From positions 122,063-186,062 of the forward strand of contig CAMSZT010000003.1 of NCBI GenBank assembly GCA_947066815.1: a stretch of DNA of 64,000 bases, written 5' to 3'. The notes under the pieces are model-generated. The model made no database searches. It was not told the DNA's origin and worked only from the letters and a program-made list of their open reading frames with translations. Of the stretch, positions 29,100 through 37,667 are shown one piece after another. This stretch comes from an uncultured Lachnotalea sp. (lineage in GTDB: Bacteria > Bacillota > Clostridia > Lachnospirales > Lachnospiraceae). The translations under genes were made by a program, and so were the position numbers. The first letter of the stretch is position 1. Each line of letters opens with the position of its first letter.

Positions 29100-30845
29100 A
29101 TGACAGAAGAAATCTTAAGCACCGTAAACGGCCAGGTCTTCGGCGTCTGGTTCCTGATCGGAGCCGCCCTGGTGTTCTGGATGCAGGCCGGCTTTGCCAT
29201 GGTGGAGGCCGGATTCACAAGGGCAAAAAATACCGGCAACATTTTGATGAAAAACCTGATGGACTTCTGCATCGGGACCGTGGTCTTCATCCTGGTGGGC
29301 TTCGGCCTGCTCCTGGGAGAGGACGTGATGGGGCTGATCGGAAAGCCCGGCTTCGACATTTTCAGCGACTATGCGAATTTTGACTGGTCCAATTTTGTGT
29401 TCAACCTGGTGTTCTGTGCGACCACAGCCACCATCGTCTCCGGCGCCATGGCGGAGCGGACCAAATTTTTATCCTACTGCGTTTACTCTGCGGTGATCTC
29501 CGCGGTGATCTATCCCGTCGAAGCCCACTGGATCTGGGGCGGCGGCTGGCTGTCTCAGATGGGTTTCCACGACTTTGCCGGCTCCTGCGCCATCCACATG
29601 GTCGGCGGCATCTCCGCCCTGATCGGTGCCGCCCTTTTAGGGCCCCGGATCGGGAAATTCGTGAAGGATAAAGCCGGAAAGATCACAAAGGTCAACGCCT
29701 TCCCCGGCCACAACCTGCCCATCGGCTGCCTGGGCGTGTTCATCCTCTGGCTGGGCTGGTACGGCTTCAACGGGGCGGCTGCCACCAGTGTGGAACAGCT
29801 TGCCTCGATCACCCTGACCACAACCGTGGCTCCCGCCATCGCGACGGTCGTCTGTATGGTCTTTACCTGGCTCAAATACGGAAAGCCCGATGTCTCCATG
29901 TGCTTAAACGCTTCCCTGGCCGGGCTGGTGGCCATCACCGCCCCCTGCGACGTGACGGACTGCTTCGGAGCCATCGCCATCGGCGCCGTGGCCGGACTTC
30001 TGGTCGTGTTCGGCGTCTGGCTCCTGGACCACAAGCTCCGGGTGGATGACCCGGTGGGCGCCGTAGCCGTCCACTGCCTGAACGGCATATGGGGTACCGT
30101 TGCCGTGGGGCTCTTTGCCACCGCCTCCGCCCCCGGAAATGACACCATTGTCGGCCTCTTCTACGGCGGCGGCTTCAGGCAGCTCGGCCTTCAGCTCATC
30201 GGCTTTGCGGCCGTGGCGGGCTGGACGGCCGTCACGATCACCCTTGCCTTCCTCCTGATCCGGGCCTGTGTGGGGCTCCGGGTGACGGAAGAAGAAGAGA
30301 TCATCGGCCTGGATGCCAAAGAACACGGCCTGGCTTCCGCCTACTCCGGCTTCAGTATCATGGACATCTCCAACACCATGACCATGGATGTCAACGAGAA
30401 TACGGACCTGGGCGCGGAGGATTACGAGAACGCCTCCGAGATCCAGCGGGCCGCAGCCGTCCCGGTGGTCGACCGGACGGACCTCTCCACCGGTATCTAC
30501 AAGGTGGTGGTCATCGCGAAGCTCTCCCGCTATGACAAGTTAAAGAAGGCCATGAACAGTCTGGGCGTCACCGGCATGACCGTGACCCAAGTCATGGGCT
30601 GCGGCATCCAGAAGGGGGCCGGGGAGATGTACCGGGGCGTGGAAATGGACGCCACCCTCCTTCCCAAGGTCAAGATCGAGGTGGTCGTCAGCAAGATCCC
30701 CGTGGCGGACATCGTCGAAGCGGCCAAGAAAGCCCTCTACACCGGACACATCGGGGACGGCAAGATCTTCGTCTACAACGTGGCAAAAGTCGTCAAGATC
30801 CGCACCGGCGAGGAGGATTACGCGGCCCTGCAGGATGTGGAATAA
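29100..30845 (+). CDS. Ammonium transporter fused to a C-terminal PII domain (Amt-GlnK)
   Basis: A 581-residue fusion. Residues 1-410 are an 11-helix Amt channel: FWMQAGFAMVEAGFTRAKN, DFAGSCAIHMVGGISAL with the twin-His region, and VAVHCLNGIWGTVAVGLFA. A 50-residue linker leads to a full PII domain from about 465, with VTGMTVTQVMGCG, LLPKVKIEVVV and HIGDGKIFVYNVAKVVKIRTGEE. PII normally plugs Amt when nitrogen is plentiful; here it is tethered. Tyr511 matches GlnB Tyr46, but the uridylylated Tyr51 is Met516, so control must be by ATP, ADP and 2-oxoglutarate binding. GGGAGGAGG precedes the ATG at 29100. Confidence 0.93.
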   Translation: MTEEILSTVNGQVFGVWFLIGAALVFWMQAGFAMVEAGFTRAKNTGNILMKNLMDFCIGTVVFILVGFGLLLGEDVMGLIGKPGFDIFSDYANFDWSNFVFNLVFCATTATIVSGAMAERTKFLSYCVYSAVISAVIYPVEAHWIWGGGWLSQMGFHDFAGSCAIHMVGGISALIGAALLGPRIGKFVKDKAGKITKVNAFPGHNLPIGCLGVFILWLGWYGFNGAAATSVEQLASITLTTTVAPAIATVVCMVFTWLKYGKPDVSMCLNASLAGLVAITAPCDVTDCFGAIAIGAVAGLLVVFGVWLLDHKLRVDDPVGAVAVHCLNGIWGTVAVGLFATASAPGNDTIVGLFYGGGFRQLGLQLIGFAAVAGWTAVTITLAFLLIRACVGLRVTEEEEIIGLDAKEHGLASAYSGFSIMDISNTMTMDVNENTDLGAEDYENASEIQRAAAVPVVDRTDLSTGIYKVVVIAKLSRYDKLKKAMNSLGVTGMTVTQVMGCGIQKGAGEMYRGVEMDATLLPKVKIEVVVSKIPVADIVEAAKKALYTGHIGDGKIFVYNVAKVVKIRTGEEDYAALQDVE

Positions 30846-30848
30846 ATC

Positions 30849-30869
30849 CCTCTGTGCGGGCTTGCGCAT
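30849..30869 (+). repeat. 21-bp terminator-adjacent repeat, copy 2
   Basis: Starts 3 bp after the amt stop and differs from 27560-27580 by one base (G for A at position 8). A perfect hairpin follows 2 bp later. Confidence 0.65.
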
Positions 30870-30871
30870 CA

Positions 30872-30908
30872 AAAAACAGCTGCAGGACATCCGCCTGCAG
30901 CTGTTTTT
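30872..30908. terminator. Bidirectional terminator between amt and the LCP gene
   Basis: A perfect 15-bp stem (30872-30886 with 30894-30908; AAAAACAGCTGCAGG arm), 7-nt loop, T5 on either strand, between convergent gene ends at 30845 and 30913. Confidence 0.88.
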
Positions 30909-30912
30909 CGAT

Positions 30913-32388
30913 TTAATCCGTGCGGTCGTCGGCACTGTAGCCGGTCAGCTTTTCGATCTTGTTGCTGATCTGCTGGACCGTCGCGGAGGGCTCATATTTG
31001 TCATCCTTGAAAAGATCCAGGTGGAGCTGCGTCACGTCGTCTGCCAGCCCCAGAGGTACCTTCACCGACGCGGACCCCACCAGCGCATCCACCTGATGGT
31101 AGGGGAAGGGGAACTGGCTGGTGATGCTGAATTTCCCGATATCCGGCGCCAGCCCCAGCACGTCGGCCAGTGTCAGATTGGTGCGGATCTCCGGGAATAC
31201 CACTTCGCAGAGGTTCAGGAGTGTCCCGATATCCTGCTGCTTTGCCTTGGCCAGGATCTGTCCCACCACCTCCCGCTGCCTCTGGGCGCGGCCGTCGTCG
31301 CCGCCGTTTCCATGGCGGATCCGGCAGTAGGCCACCGTCTGCAGGCCGTCCAGGGTCTGAAGGCCAGGCCCGTCAATCGGCTTCGTGCCCTTCTCTCCTT
31401 TTTTCGCGCCTCCCTCCGCCCAGCTGCTGGCTTCCGCCTGGGTATTGGTGATGTAACCGTTGATCTCTCCCATCATGCTCTCCGGCACATCGATCTCCAT
31501 ACCGCCCAGAATATCCACCACCTGGGAGACGGCATACCAGTTGACCGTCACATATTCCGTGATGTTGAGATCCAGGTTTTTGTTGAGGGCGTTCAGGGCT
31601 CCCAGGTCGCCGCCCGTGTGGTAGGCATTGTTGGCCTTCGCATATTTCTCTTCGTCGCCGTTGGTCAGGTCCGGAACATTCCAATAGGTATCCCGGAGCA
31701 CCGAGGTCAGCGTCACTTCCCCCGTCTTATTGTCGATGTTGGCGATCATGATCACGTCGCTGTGGCTTCCCTCTTCGTCGGCCCCGAATATGGCAATGGT
31801 CCGGTACCCCTCCATGCTCTGGATCGTATTTTCCGAAAGCTCGTTGACATAGATATCCTTCGTCCCGAAATTGGGCTTCTGGATCTTATCCCATTTGGAG
31901 ATCACAAACAGACCGCCCAAAACGACTAAGAGCAGGATCCCCTCCACGGCAAAGAGGATCCTTCTGATGCGTCTCTTCTTCTTTGCCTTTGCAGACAGGG
32001 GCCTTTTTCTTTTTCCGGAAGCATCCGGCGATGCCGCCCGGCGCTTTCTCTGTCCTGCATCCTCATAATAGCCCGCCTGATAGCTCCGGTCATAAGGGTC
32101 TGCTCCGACCCGCCTCCCGGCGGATGAACTCCCGGTCCGGGCTCCGCCCCTCGCCTCCGAGGCTGCCCTGGCTGCGGATGTATTTCTCGCTCCGGCCGGG
32201 CTTCCCGCCGCTCTCCTGGTCCCGTAAGGACCGGATGTACTTCTTGTCCCGGAGGACGCCGTCCTGCTGCTGCCCGCGGGATTCTGCCTCCGCTGCGAGG
32301 TCATTTCCGCATCCGGCCGCACCCGCCTGCGCTGTTCCATCTCGCGCCTGCGGCTCTCGTATCCATACTCGTCGTCTCTGTACTTCAT
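30913..32388 (-). CDS. LytR-CpsA-Psr (LCP) family cell-wall polymer ligase
   Basis: A 491-residue type II membrane protein. Residues 1-140 are a cytosolic, strongly basic and Arg/Ser/Gly-rich tail, longer than usual; one helix follows (about 145-165, FAVEGILLLVVLGGLFVI). The extracellular LCP domain has IAIFGADEEGSHSDVIMIA, TSVLRDTYWNVP, NWYAVSQVVDILGGMEIDVP and YCRIRHGNGGDDGRAQRQ, whose Arg and Asp residues hold the polyprenyl pyrophosphate. Such enzymes attach polymers to peptidoglycan. It lies 29 bp downstream of a polyprenyl glycosylphosphotransferase, which starts a polymer, so the two likely act in one pathway. Confidence 0.9.
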   Translation of the reverse strand: MKYRDDEYGYESRRREMEQRRRVRPDAEMTSQRRQNPAGSSRTASSGTRSTSGPYGTRRAAGSPAGARNTSAARAASEARGGARTGSSSAGRRVGADPYDRSYQAGYYEDAGQRKRRAASPDASGKRKRPLSAKAKKKRRIRRILFAVEGILLLVVLGGLFVISKWDKIQKPNFGTKDIYVNELSENTIQSMEGYRTIAIFGADEEGSHSDVIMIANIDNKTGEVTLTSVLRDTYWNVPDLTNGDEEKYAKANNAYHTGGDLGALNALNKNLDLNITEYVTVNWYAVSQVVDILGGMEIDVPESMMGEINGYITNTQAEASSWAEGGAKKGEKGTKPIDGPGLQTLDGLQTVAYCRIRHGNGGDDGRAQRQREVVGQILAKAKQQDIGTLLNLCEVVFPEIRTNLTLADVLGLAPDIGKFSITSQFPFPYHQVDALVGSASVKVPLGLADDVTQLHLDLFKDDKYEPSATVQQISNKIEKLTGYSADDRTD

Positions 32389-32417
32389 CGCCTGTTCCTT
32401 TCTGTATACTCTATCTT

Positions 32418-33818
32418 CTAATAGGCATTTTTATTGATAAAGCCTTTAAAAAACGTCAGAAAAATGATCTTGAAATCGAGGCCAAGACTCCAATTCTCTA
32501 TATAATACAGGTCGCATTCAATCCGTTTGGTGATCGAAGTATCCCCCCGGTAGCCATTGACCTGGGCCCAGCCGGTGAGGCCCGGCCGCACCTGATGCTT
32601 CACCATATACCTGGGGATCTCCTCCCGGAACTTCTCCACGAAATGGGGCCGCTCCGGCCTGGGTCCCACCAGGCTCATATCGCCCTTGATAATGTTGAAC
32701 AGCTGGGGCAGCTCGTCGATGCTGGTCTTGCGGATAAATTTCCCCACCGCCGTGACCCTGGGGTCATTCTTGGTGGTCCAGGCATCCTTCTCCTCCGAGG
32801 GCCTCTGGACCTCCATGGAACGGAACTTATACATCTTAAAGGGACGGTTGTGGAGTCCCACCCGCTCCTGGCTGAAAATCACTGGCCCCCTGGAGGAGAG
32901 CTTGACAGCCACGGCCACGATCACCATGACCGGCGAGAACAGCGTGAGCGCAAACAGGCCGCCGAGGATGTCGATCAGCCGCTTTACCGCCGCATTGAAG
33001 GAATCCGTGAGAGGGACGTTCCGGATATTGATCACCGGCAGCCCGAGGAGATCCTCCGTGTAGGGCTTGGTCGGTATAACCTTATTATAATCCGGAATGA
33101 ACTTTGTATGTACGCCGGATTTCTCACAGGCGTTCACGATCCGTTCCAGTTTGTCATATTCATTGATGCTCAGGGTTATGGCGATCTCGTCCAGCCGGTT
33201 CATGGGAAGGATCTCTTCCAGGTTGTCGATGGGGCCCATGACGCGGACTCCCTTGTACTCGGTCCCCCGCTCCGCATGGTCGTCCAGGATCCCGCGGATC
33301 AGATAACCCCAGTCGGGATTCGCCGAAACCCGGTCGATGTAGCTCTGGGCCGCCCGGCTGTAGCCGATGAGCAGCACATGCTTCTGATTGTAGCCTTTGC
33401 GCCGGAAGGAACGCAGCACGCTCCGCAGCGTCAGGCGGAAGCCCGATTCCAGTATAAAGTTGAACAGAATGAACAGGAAGGTCATCTGACGGGAAAAATG
33501 GATCAGACGGTCCTTCCCCAGATACAGGACCAGGGTGATCAGCATGGCTCCCACCACGTTGGCCCGCATCACATTGAAAAGCTCCAGCCGCCGCCCCATG
33601 ACCCGCATGGGCTCGTACAGATGGAAAAACCAGTACAGGATCAGTCCCCCCGGCACGATATAGAGCAGCGCGCTGAAGTAGATCCCTCTCGGAAGTCCGG
33701 CGTTGTTCCCCGAAAACCCGAAGATGATCCCATACGCGATCAAATATGCGATTACTATGATAGCGGCATCGATCACCACATGAATCCGGTTCAGATGCTT
33801 CTGATTATCCTTGATCAA
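32418..33818 (-). CDS. Undecaprenyl-phosphate glycosylphosphotransferase (WcaJ/PssY type)
   Basis: A 466-residue polyisoprenyl-phosphate hexose-1-phosphate transferase that loads the first sugar of an exopolysaccharide on undecaprenyl phosphate. Four N-terminal helices and a CoA-binding-like domain (about 130-260) are followed by a re-entrant helix and the catalytic domain with KMYKFRSMEV, DPRVTAVGKFIRKTSIDELP, MSLVGPRPERPHFVEKF and RPGLTGWAQVNGYRGD. The TTG at 33818 gives the usual MIKDNQKHLN start; the frame is open to a GTG at 33851, which is the alternative. It is probably first in operon with the LCP gene. Confidence 0.9.
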   Translation of the reverse strand: MIKDNQKHLNRIHVVIDAAIIVIAYLIAYGIIFGFSGNNAGLPRGIYFSALLYIVPGGLILYWFFHLYEPMRVMGRRLELFNVMRANVVGAMLITLVLYLGKDRLIHFSRQMTFLFILFNFILESGFRLTLRSVLRSFRRKGYNQKHVLLIGYSRAAQSYIDRVSANPDWGYLIRGILDDHAERGTEYKGVRVMGPIDNLEEILPMNRLDEIAITLSINEYDKLERIVNACEKSGVHTKFIPDYNKVIPTKPYTEDLLGLPVINIRNVPLTDSFNAAVKRLIDILGGLFALTLFSPVMVIVAVAVKLSSRGPVIFSQERVGLHNRPFKMYKFRSMEVQRPSEEKDAWTTKNDPRVTAVGKFIRKTSIDELPQLFNIIKGDMSLVGPRPERPHFVEKFREEIPRYMVKHQVRPGLTGWAQVNGYRGDTSITKRIECDLYYIENWSLGLDFKIIFLTFFKGFINKNAY

Positions 33819-33872
33819 GAGAACCCACCCTATAACAGCCTTTCTCTGCACCCGCGGTACTTATCGTTTTAT

Positions 33873-33901
33873 ATCATACATTATCCTTCCGCAAAGGACA
33901 A
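33873..33901 (-). promoter_or_regulatory. Promoter of the glycosylphosphotransferase-LCP operon
   Basis: On the minus strand TTGTCC (33901-33896), 17-bp spacer, TATGAT (33878-33873). Transcription from it would support either start codon. Confidence 0.6.
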
Positions 33902-33919
33902 TAGAAAAAAACACGACTA

Positions 33920-33962
33920 TTCTTAAAACTTTCTTAACGTTTGCAGGCCAATCCGGTAAAAT
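33920..33962 (+). promoter_or_regulatory. Promoter of the two-component system with an 11-bp-spaced direct repeat
   Basis: TTCTTAA occurs at 33920-33926 and 33931-33937, period 11 bp, the spacing used by OmpR/PhoB-type regulators. The second copy overlaps the -35 TTAACG (33934-33939), followed by a 17-bp spacer and TAAAAT (33957-33962). A similar box precedes the polyphosphate operon. Confidence 0.5.
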
Positions 33963-33968
33963 CCTTCT

Positions 33969-34009
33969 CTTCTAAGGAAACGCTGATCAAATCACCGTTT
34001 CCTTAGAAG
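33969..34009. repeat. Inverted repeat with 14-bp arms
   Basis: Arms 33969-33982 and 33996-34009 (CTTCTAAGGAAACG and its complement) around 13 nt, in the leader of the response-regulator gene. The left arm recurs at 27658-27670. It looks like a tiny transposon-end palindrome; no transposase is present. Confidence 0.55.
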
Positions 34010-34092
34010 CTCTGGCAGAGGCACACGGATCAATGCTTTTTCAATCCTTCTTCAAGCTTCTGTGCTATAATGGAAGCCAGGAGGTGTGTGGT

Positions 34093-34776
34093 ATGAAACT
34101 GTTGCTTGTGGAGGATGAAAAAAGGATGGTCCAGGCCCTCTCCGAGCTCCTCAGACAGGAGCATTACGAGGTGGATTCCTGTACGGACGGCCCCTCCGGG
34201 CTGGCGGCGGCGGAGGGCGGCCTCTATGACCTCATCGTCCTCGACGTCATGCTGCCGGGGATGGACGGCTTTGCGGTCGCAAGGGCCCTCCGGAGGCAGG
34301 GGATCCGGACCCCCATCCTCATGCTGACCGCCAAAGGCGGGCTGGACGATACGGTGGAGGGACTCGACAGCGGCGCCGACGATTATCTGACGAAGCCTTT
34401 TATGGCCCGGGAACTGCTCGCGAGGCTCCGCGCCCTTGTGAGAAGGAATCTCCCTTCCGGGGACGGGACCCTGTCCTTTGGAGATATCTCCCTCGACGCG
34501 GACACGGCCTCCCTGGTCTGCACATCCACCTCGCAGAATGTCCGTTTGAGCGAAAAGGAATACCGGATCCTGGAGTATTTCATCGCCAACCAGAATCAGA
34601 TCCTGACCAGAGAACAGCTCGCCGTGAAGATCTGGGGCTTCGAAAACGATGCCGAATATAATAAGGTAGAAGTCTATCTTTCCTTCACCCGCAGGAAGCT
34701 GGCCTTCGTGGGGTCGAAGACCGTCATCAAGGCCGTCCGCGGGATCGGATATGAACTGAGGTGTGAAAATGTTTAA
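34093..34776 (+). CDS. OmpR-family response regulator
   Basis: A 227-residue regulator. The receiver domain has the acidic pair Glu7-Asp8, phospho-acceptor Asp51 (IVLDVMLPGMDG) and the conserved Lys in DDYLTKPF. The C-terminal winged helix (about 128-225) carries LSEKEYRILEYFIANQNQIL, TREQLAVKIWG and IKAVRGIGYELR. The ATG at 34093 follows AGGAGGTG. It overlaps the kinase gene by 8 bp. It may bind the direct repeats in its own promoter and ahead of the VTC operon (inference). Confidence 0.93.
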   Translation: MKLLLVEDEKRMVQALSELLRQEHYEVDSCTDGPSGLAAAEGGLYDLIVLDVMLPGMDGFAVARALRRQGIRTPILMLTAKGGLDDTVEGLDSGADDYLTKPFMARELLARLRALVRRNLPSGDGTLSFGDISLDADTASLVCTSTSQNVRLSEKEYRILEYFIANQNQILTREQLAVKIWGFENDAEYNKVEVYLSFTRRKLAFVGSKTVIKAVRGIGYELRCENV

Positions 34777-36085
34777 AAAATCCCGCCGGAAGATCGTCGC
34801 CTCCATCATGGCCGTCCTCGTCTTTCTCTGGGCCGCCACCCTCTGCACGATCTACGGCTCCAGTTATCTGGAGGTGTCCAGGCGGAACCGGGAAATGCTG
34901 GCAAGGCATGCGGAGCTCTATCTGCTGCCGGGACAAGATAACGTTCTTCCCAAAGAGGCGGTTCCCAAAGAAGTCCCCGCGGGGCCGGAGCCAGGCAGGG
35001 AGGGCGGCAGGCCCGGATCGGACATCCCCCGTTTTGAGGACACGCCGGCGTTCCAGCTTTCCACCTTTTACTCTGTGGCCGTCTCGGACAGCGGGGAGAT
35101 CCTTTCCGTCACCAATCCAAAGATTTCCGTCCACGAGGACGGGGAACTTGAGGCGATGGCTCTTTCCGTCATAAACGGCCGGAAGCAGACCGGCGTCAAA
35201 GATAATCTCATCTATCACAAGGCCGACAAGGGCGGATATACCCTGGTCGCCTTTATGGACAATACCATCATGCAGGAGAGCATGACCACCCTGTTCCGCT
35301 ACACCCTGATCTTCGGAGCCCTCACCATCCTCGCCCTGTTCTTCCTGGCGGTCTATCTTGCCAGAAGGATCGTGGCGCCTCTGGAGGAGAGTTACCGGAA
35401 GCAGAGGCAGTTTATTTCTGACGCGGGCCATGAGCTGAAAACCCCCGTATCGGTGGTGAACACCAATGCGGAGCTGCTTTTCCGGGAGATCGGGGAAAAT
35501 CCCTGGCTTTCCAATATCCGGTATGAAAACAGACGGATGGAAGCTCTGATCGGCCAGCTTTTGGATCTCGCCCGCACGGAACACGCCGTCCCGGTCATGG
35601 AGCCGGTGGATCTGAGCCGCCTGACTGCCGGGGAAGCCCTGCCCTTTGAGGCCCTCATGTTTGAACAGGGACTGGGTTTTTCCTGCGAGATCGCCGACGG
35701 GCTGTACGTATATGGCAGCAGCACACAGCTCAAGCAGATCGTGGCGATCCTCCTGGATAATGCCCTCTGCCACTGTACCCCCGAAAAGGACGTGATCCTT
35801 TCCCTGAAAAAAGAGGGCCGAAGCCTGTCCATCCTTTCGGTCGGCAACGACGGGGCCCCCATCCCTCCTTCGGAGCGGGAGCAGCTCTTTGAACGGTTCT
35901 ACCGCAGGGATCCGGCCAGGACGGGCGGCGCGGGCCATTACGGCCTGGGCCTTGCCATCGCCAAGGCCATCGTCTCGGCCCACCGGGGAAAGATCTCCGT
36001 GGACTGCCGTGACGGCAGGGTGATCTTCACGGTCTCCCTCCCCCTTCTCCGTCCGCCCCAAAATGAAACAGATTCCTCAAAATAA
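34769..36085 (+). CDS. Sensor histidine kinase
   Basis: A 438-residue membrane kinase. Helix 1 spans about 10-30, a 145-residue extracellular sensor follows with a Pro/Gly/Glu-rich insert (60-90), helix 2 is about 177-198, then the DHp domain with His221 (SDAGHELKTPVS) and the ATPase domain with ILLDNALCHCTP (N box) and HYGLGLAIAKAIV (G box). There is no HAMP of normal length. ATG 34769 is preferred to GTG 34763 for its GAGGTG spacing. It pairs with the regulator upstream. Confidence 0.92.
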   Translation: MFKKSRRKIVASIMAVLVFLWAATLCTIYGSSYLEVSRRNREMLARHAELYLLPGQDNVLPKEAVPKEVPAGPEPGREGGRPGSDIPRFEDTPAFQLSTFYSVAVSDSGEILSVTNPKISVHEDGELEAMALSVINGRKQTGVKDNLIYHKADKGGYTLVAFMDNTIMQESMTTLFRYTLIFGALTILALFFLAVYLARRIVAPLEESYRKQRQFISDAGHELKTPVSVVNTNAELLFREIGENPWLSNIRYENRRMEALIGQLLDLARTEHAVPVMEPVDLSRLTAGEALPFEALMFEQGLGFSCEIADGLYVYGSSTQLKQIVAILLDNALCHCTPEKDVILSLKKEGRSLSILSVGNDGAPIPPSEREQLFERFYRRDPARTGGAGHYGLGLAIAKAIVSAHRGKISVDCRDGRVIFTVSLPLLRPPQNETDSSK

Positions 36086-36091
36086 AAAAAT

Positions 36092-36125
36092 CTTCAATAA
36101 AACTTCAATCTCTCCCCTGTATACT
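36092..36125 (+). promoter_or_regulatory. Direct-repeat box and -10 ahead of the polyphosphate operon
   Basis: CTTCAAT at 36092-36098 and 36103-36109, period 11 bp, 10 bp before TATACT (36120-36125). No good -35 box exists at 17 bp, so the promoter looks activator-dependent. Confidence 0.5.
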
Positions 36126-36195
36126 GGCACTGTCCTGATACAGGGGATTTTTCATGCCGTGGCAGCTGCCACAGGATACGAAAGGGAGGAACCAT

Positions 36196-36867
36196 ATGGA
36201 ATACCGGCATGAATGGAAGCACGAGGTTAACAGCCTGGATCTGCGGATCCTGAGGAGGCGCCTTTTGGCCGTAGCGGCGCACGACTCCTACGGAAGCGAC
36301 GGGATCTACGAGATCCGCAGCCTCTATTTTGACACGCCCGGCGACAGGGCCCTCCGGGAAAAGATCGACGGAGTCAATATCCGGGAGAAATTCCGGCTCC
36401 GCTATTACAACGGGGATCCCTCCTTCATCCGCCTGGAGAAAAAGAGCAAGGTGAACGGACTTTCCGGAAAAGAGGGCGTCTCCGTCACAAAGGCGCAGGC
36501 AGAATGCCTGTTGGCCGGACAGCCCCCGCTCCGGCCGGAGGACGCCAGCCCGCTTTTCAGAGAATTCTGCGTCAAATGCAGGGATCAGCGACTTCGGCCG
36601 AAAACCATCGTGGACTATACCAGGGAGGCCTTTGTCTTCCCTCCTGGCCATGTGCGGGTCACGCTGGACTTTCAGATCCGCACCGGCCTTGCCTCCACGG
36701 ACTTTTTTAACCCGGACACCGTCACCGTGCCCGCCGGGGCGTCCCCCGTCATCCTGGAGGTAAAATGGGGGGAGTTCCTGCCGGATATCATCCGAGACGC
36801 AGTCTGCCTGCCGGGCCGGCGCGCCTGCGCCTTTTCCAAATATGCGGCCTGCAGGCTCTACGGCTGA
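36196..36867 (+). CDS. VTC-domain polyphosphate polymerase-like protein
   Basis: A 223-residue soluble protein of the VTC family, the catalytic tunnel fold that makes polyphosphate from ATP in yeast. The lysine/arginine-lined strands are visible: YRHEWKHEVNS, YEIRSLYFDTPGD, REKFRLRYYNG, FIRLEKKSKVNGLSGKEGV, and late VDYTREAF and VILEVKWGEFLPDII with the metal-binding Glu. It is a stand-alone bacterial form without the SPX domain. GGGAGGAA precedes the ATG at 36196. Its neighbours DUF4956 and CotH form a recurring bacterial set with it. Confidence 0.88.
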   Translation: MEYRHEWKHEVNSLDLRILRRRLLAVAAHDSYGSDGIYEIRSLYFDTPGDRALREKIDGVNIREKFRLRYYNGDPSFIRLEKKSKVNGLSGKEGVSVTKAQAECLLAGQPPLRPEDASPLFREFCVKCRDQRLRPKTIVDYTREAFVFPPGHVRVTLDFQIRTGLASTDFFNPDTVTVPAGASPVILEVKWGEFLPDIIRDAVCLPGRRACAFSKYAACRLYG

Positions 36868-36983
36868 ATACGTCAAACAGGTGTTTGGCGCTGCAGGCTT
36901 TGGATGGATCAATTGTCAGAATCCACTCGACAATTTTAAGTTTCGCAATCGCCTAAATATATCGAAAAAAAGGAGTGTTTCTT

Positions 36984-37655
36984 ATGACTTTCAGCGACAT
37001 CTTCAAATCAAGCTTTCTGGAGAATGTGACCAGCGTCAGCCTTCTCGACATGGCCCTGGCCCTGATCCTGGCCTTCGGCACCGGCCTGTTTATCTTTCTT
37101 GTCTACAAGAAGACCTACCAGGGAGTCATGTACTCCTCCAGCTTCGGCACGACCCTGGTCGCCCTCACCATGATCACCACCGTCGTCATCCTGGCGGTGA
37201 CCTCCAATGTGGTCCTCTCCCTGGGCATGGTCGGCGCCCTCTCCATCGTCCGCTTCCGCACCGCCATCAAGGAGCCTCTGGACATCGCTTTCCTGTTCTG
37301 GGCCATCGCCGACGGCATCGTACTGGCCGCCGGGATGCTCCCTCTGGCCGTGGCCGGCAGTGTACTGATCGGTGTCATCCTGCTCGTCTTCGTCAACCGG
37401 AAGTCCCACTGCAATCCCTACATCGTCGTCCTCTCCTGCGCGGACTCCTCCGCGGAAGCAGGGGCAAGGGCTTTTCTGGAAGCGCAGGCAGCGCGGTGCG
37501 TCCTCAAGAGCAAGACGGTCAGAAAGGGGGCCGTTGAGCTGGATCTGGAGATCCGCATGAAGGATGACAATACGGATTTCATCAACGCCCTCTCCGAGAT
37601 GGACGGCGTCACGAGTGCCGTCCTGGTCAGTTACAACGGCGATTACATGGGATAG
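36984..37655 (+). CDS. DUF4956 membrane protein
   Basis: A 223-residue protein with about four transmembrane helices in residues 20-140 (LLDMALALILAFGTGLFIFL, ALTMITTVVILAVTSNVVLS, IAFLFWAIADGIVLAAGMLP, VAGSVLIGVILLVFVN) and a C-terminal alpha/beta domain like an ACT/ferredoxin fold. GALSIVRFRTAIKEPLDI is the family mark. It is routinely found beside VTC-domain proteins and may anchor the polymerase or carry the product across the membrane, as the VTC4 complex does in yeast (inference). AAAGGAG precedes the ATG at 36984. Confidence 0.85.
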   Translation: MTFSDIFKSSFLENVTSVSLLDMALALILAFGTGLFIFLVYKKTYQGVMYSSSFGTTLVALTMITTVVILAVTSNVVLSLGMVGALSIVRFRTAIKEPLDIAFLFWAIADGIVLAAGMLPLAVAGSVLIGVILLVFVNRKSHCNPYIVVLSCADSSAEAGARAFLEAQAARCVLKSKTVRKGAVELDLEIRMKDDNTDFINALSEMDGVTSAVLVSYNGDYMG

Positions 37656-37667
37656 GGAGGTTCTGCC

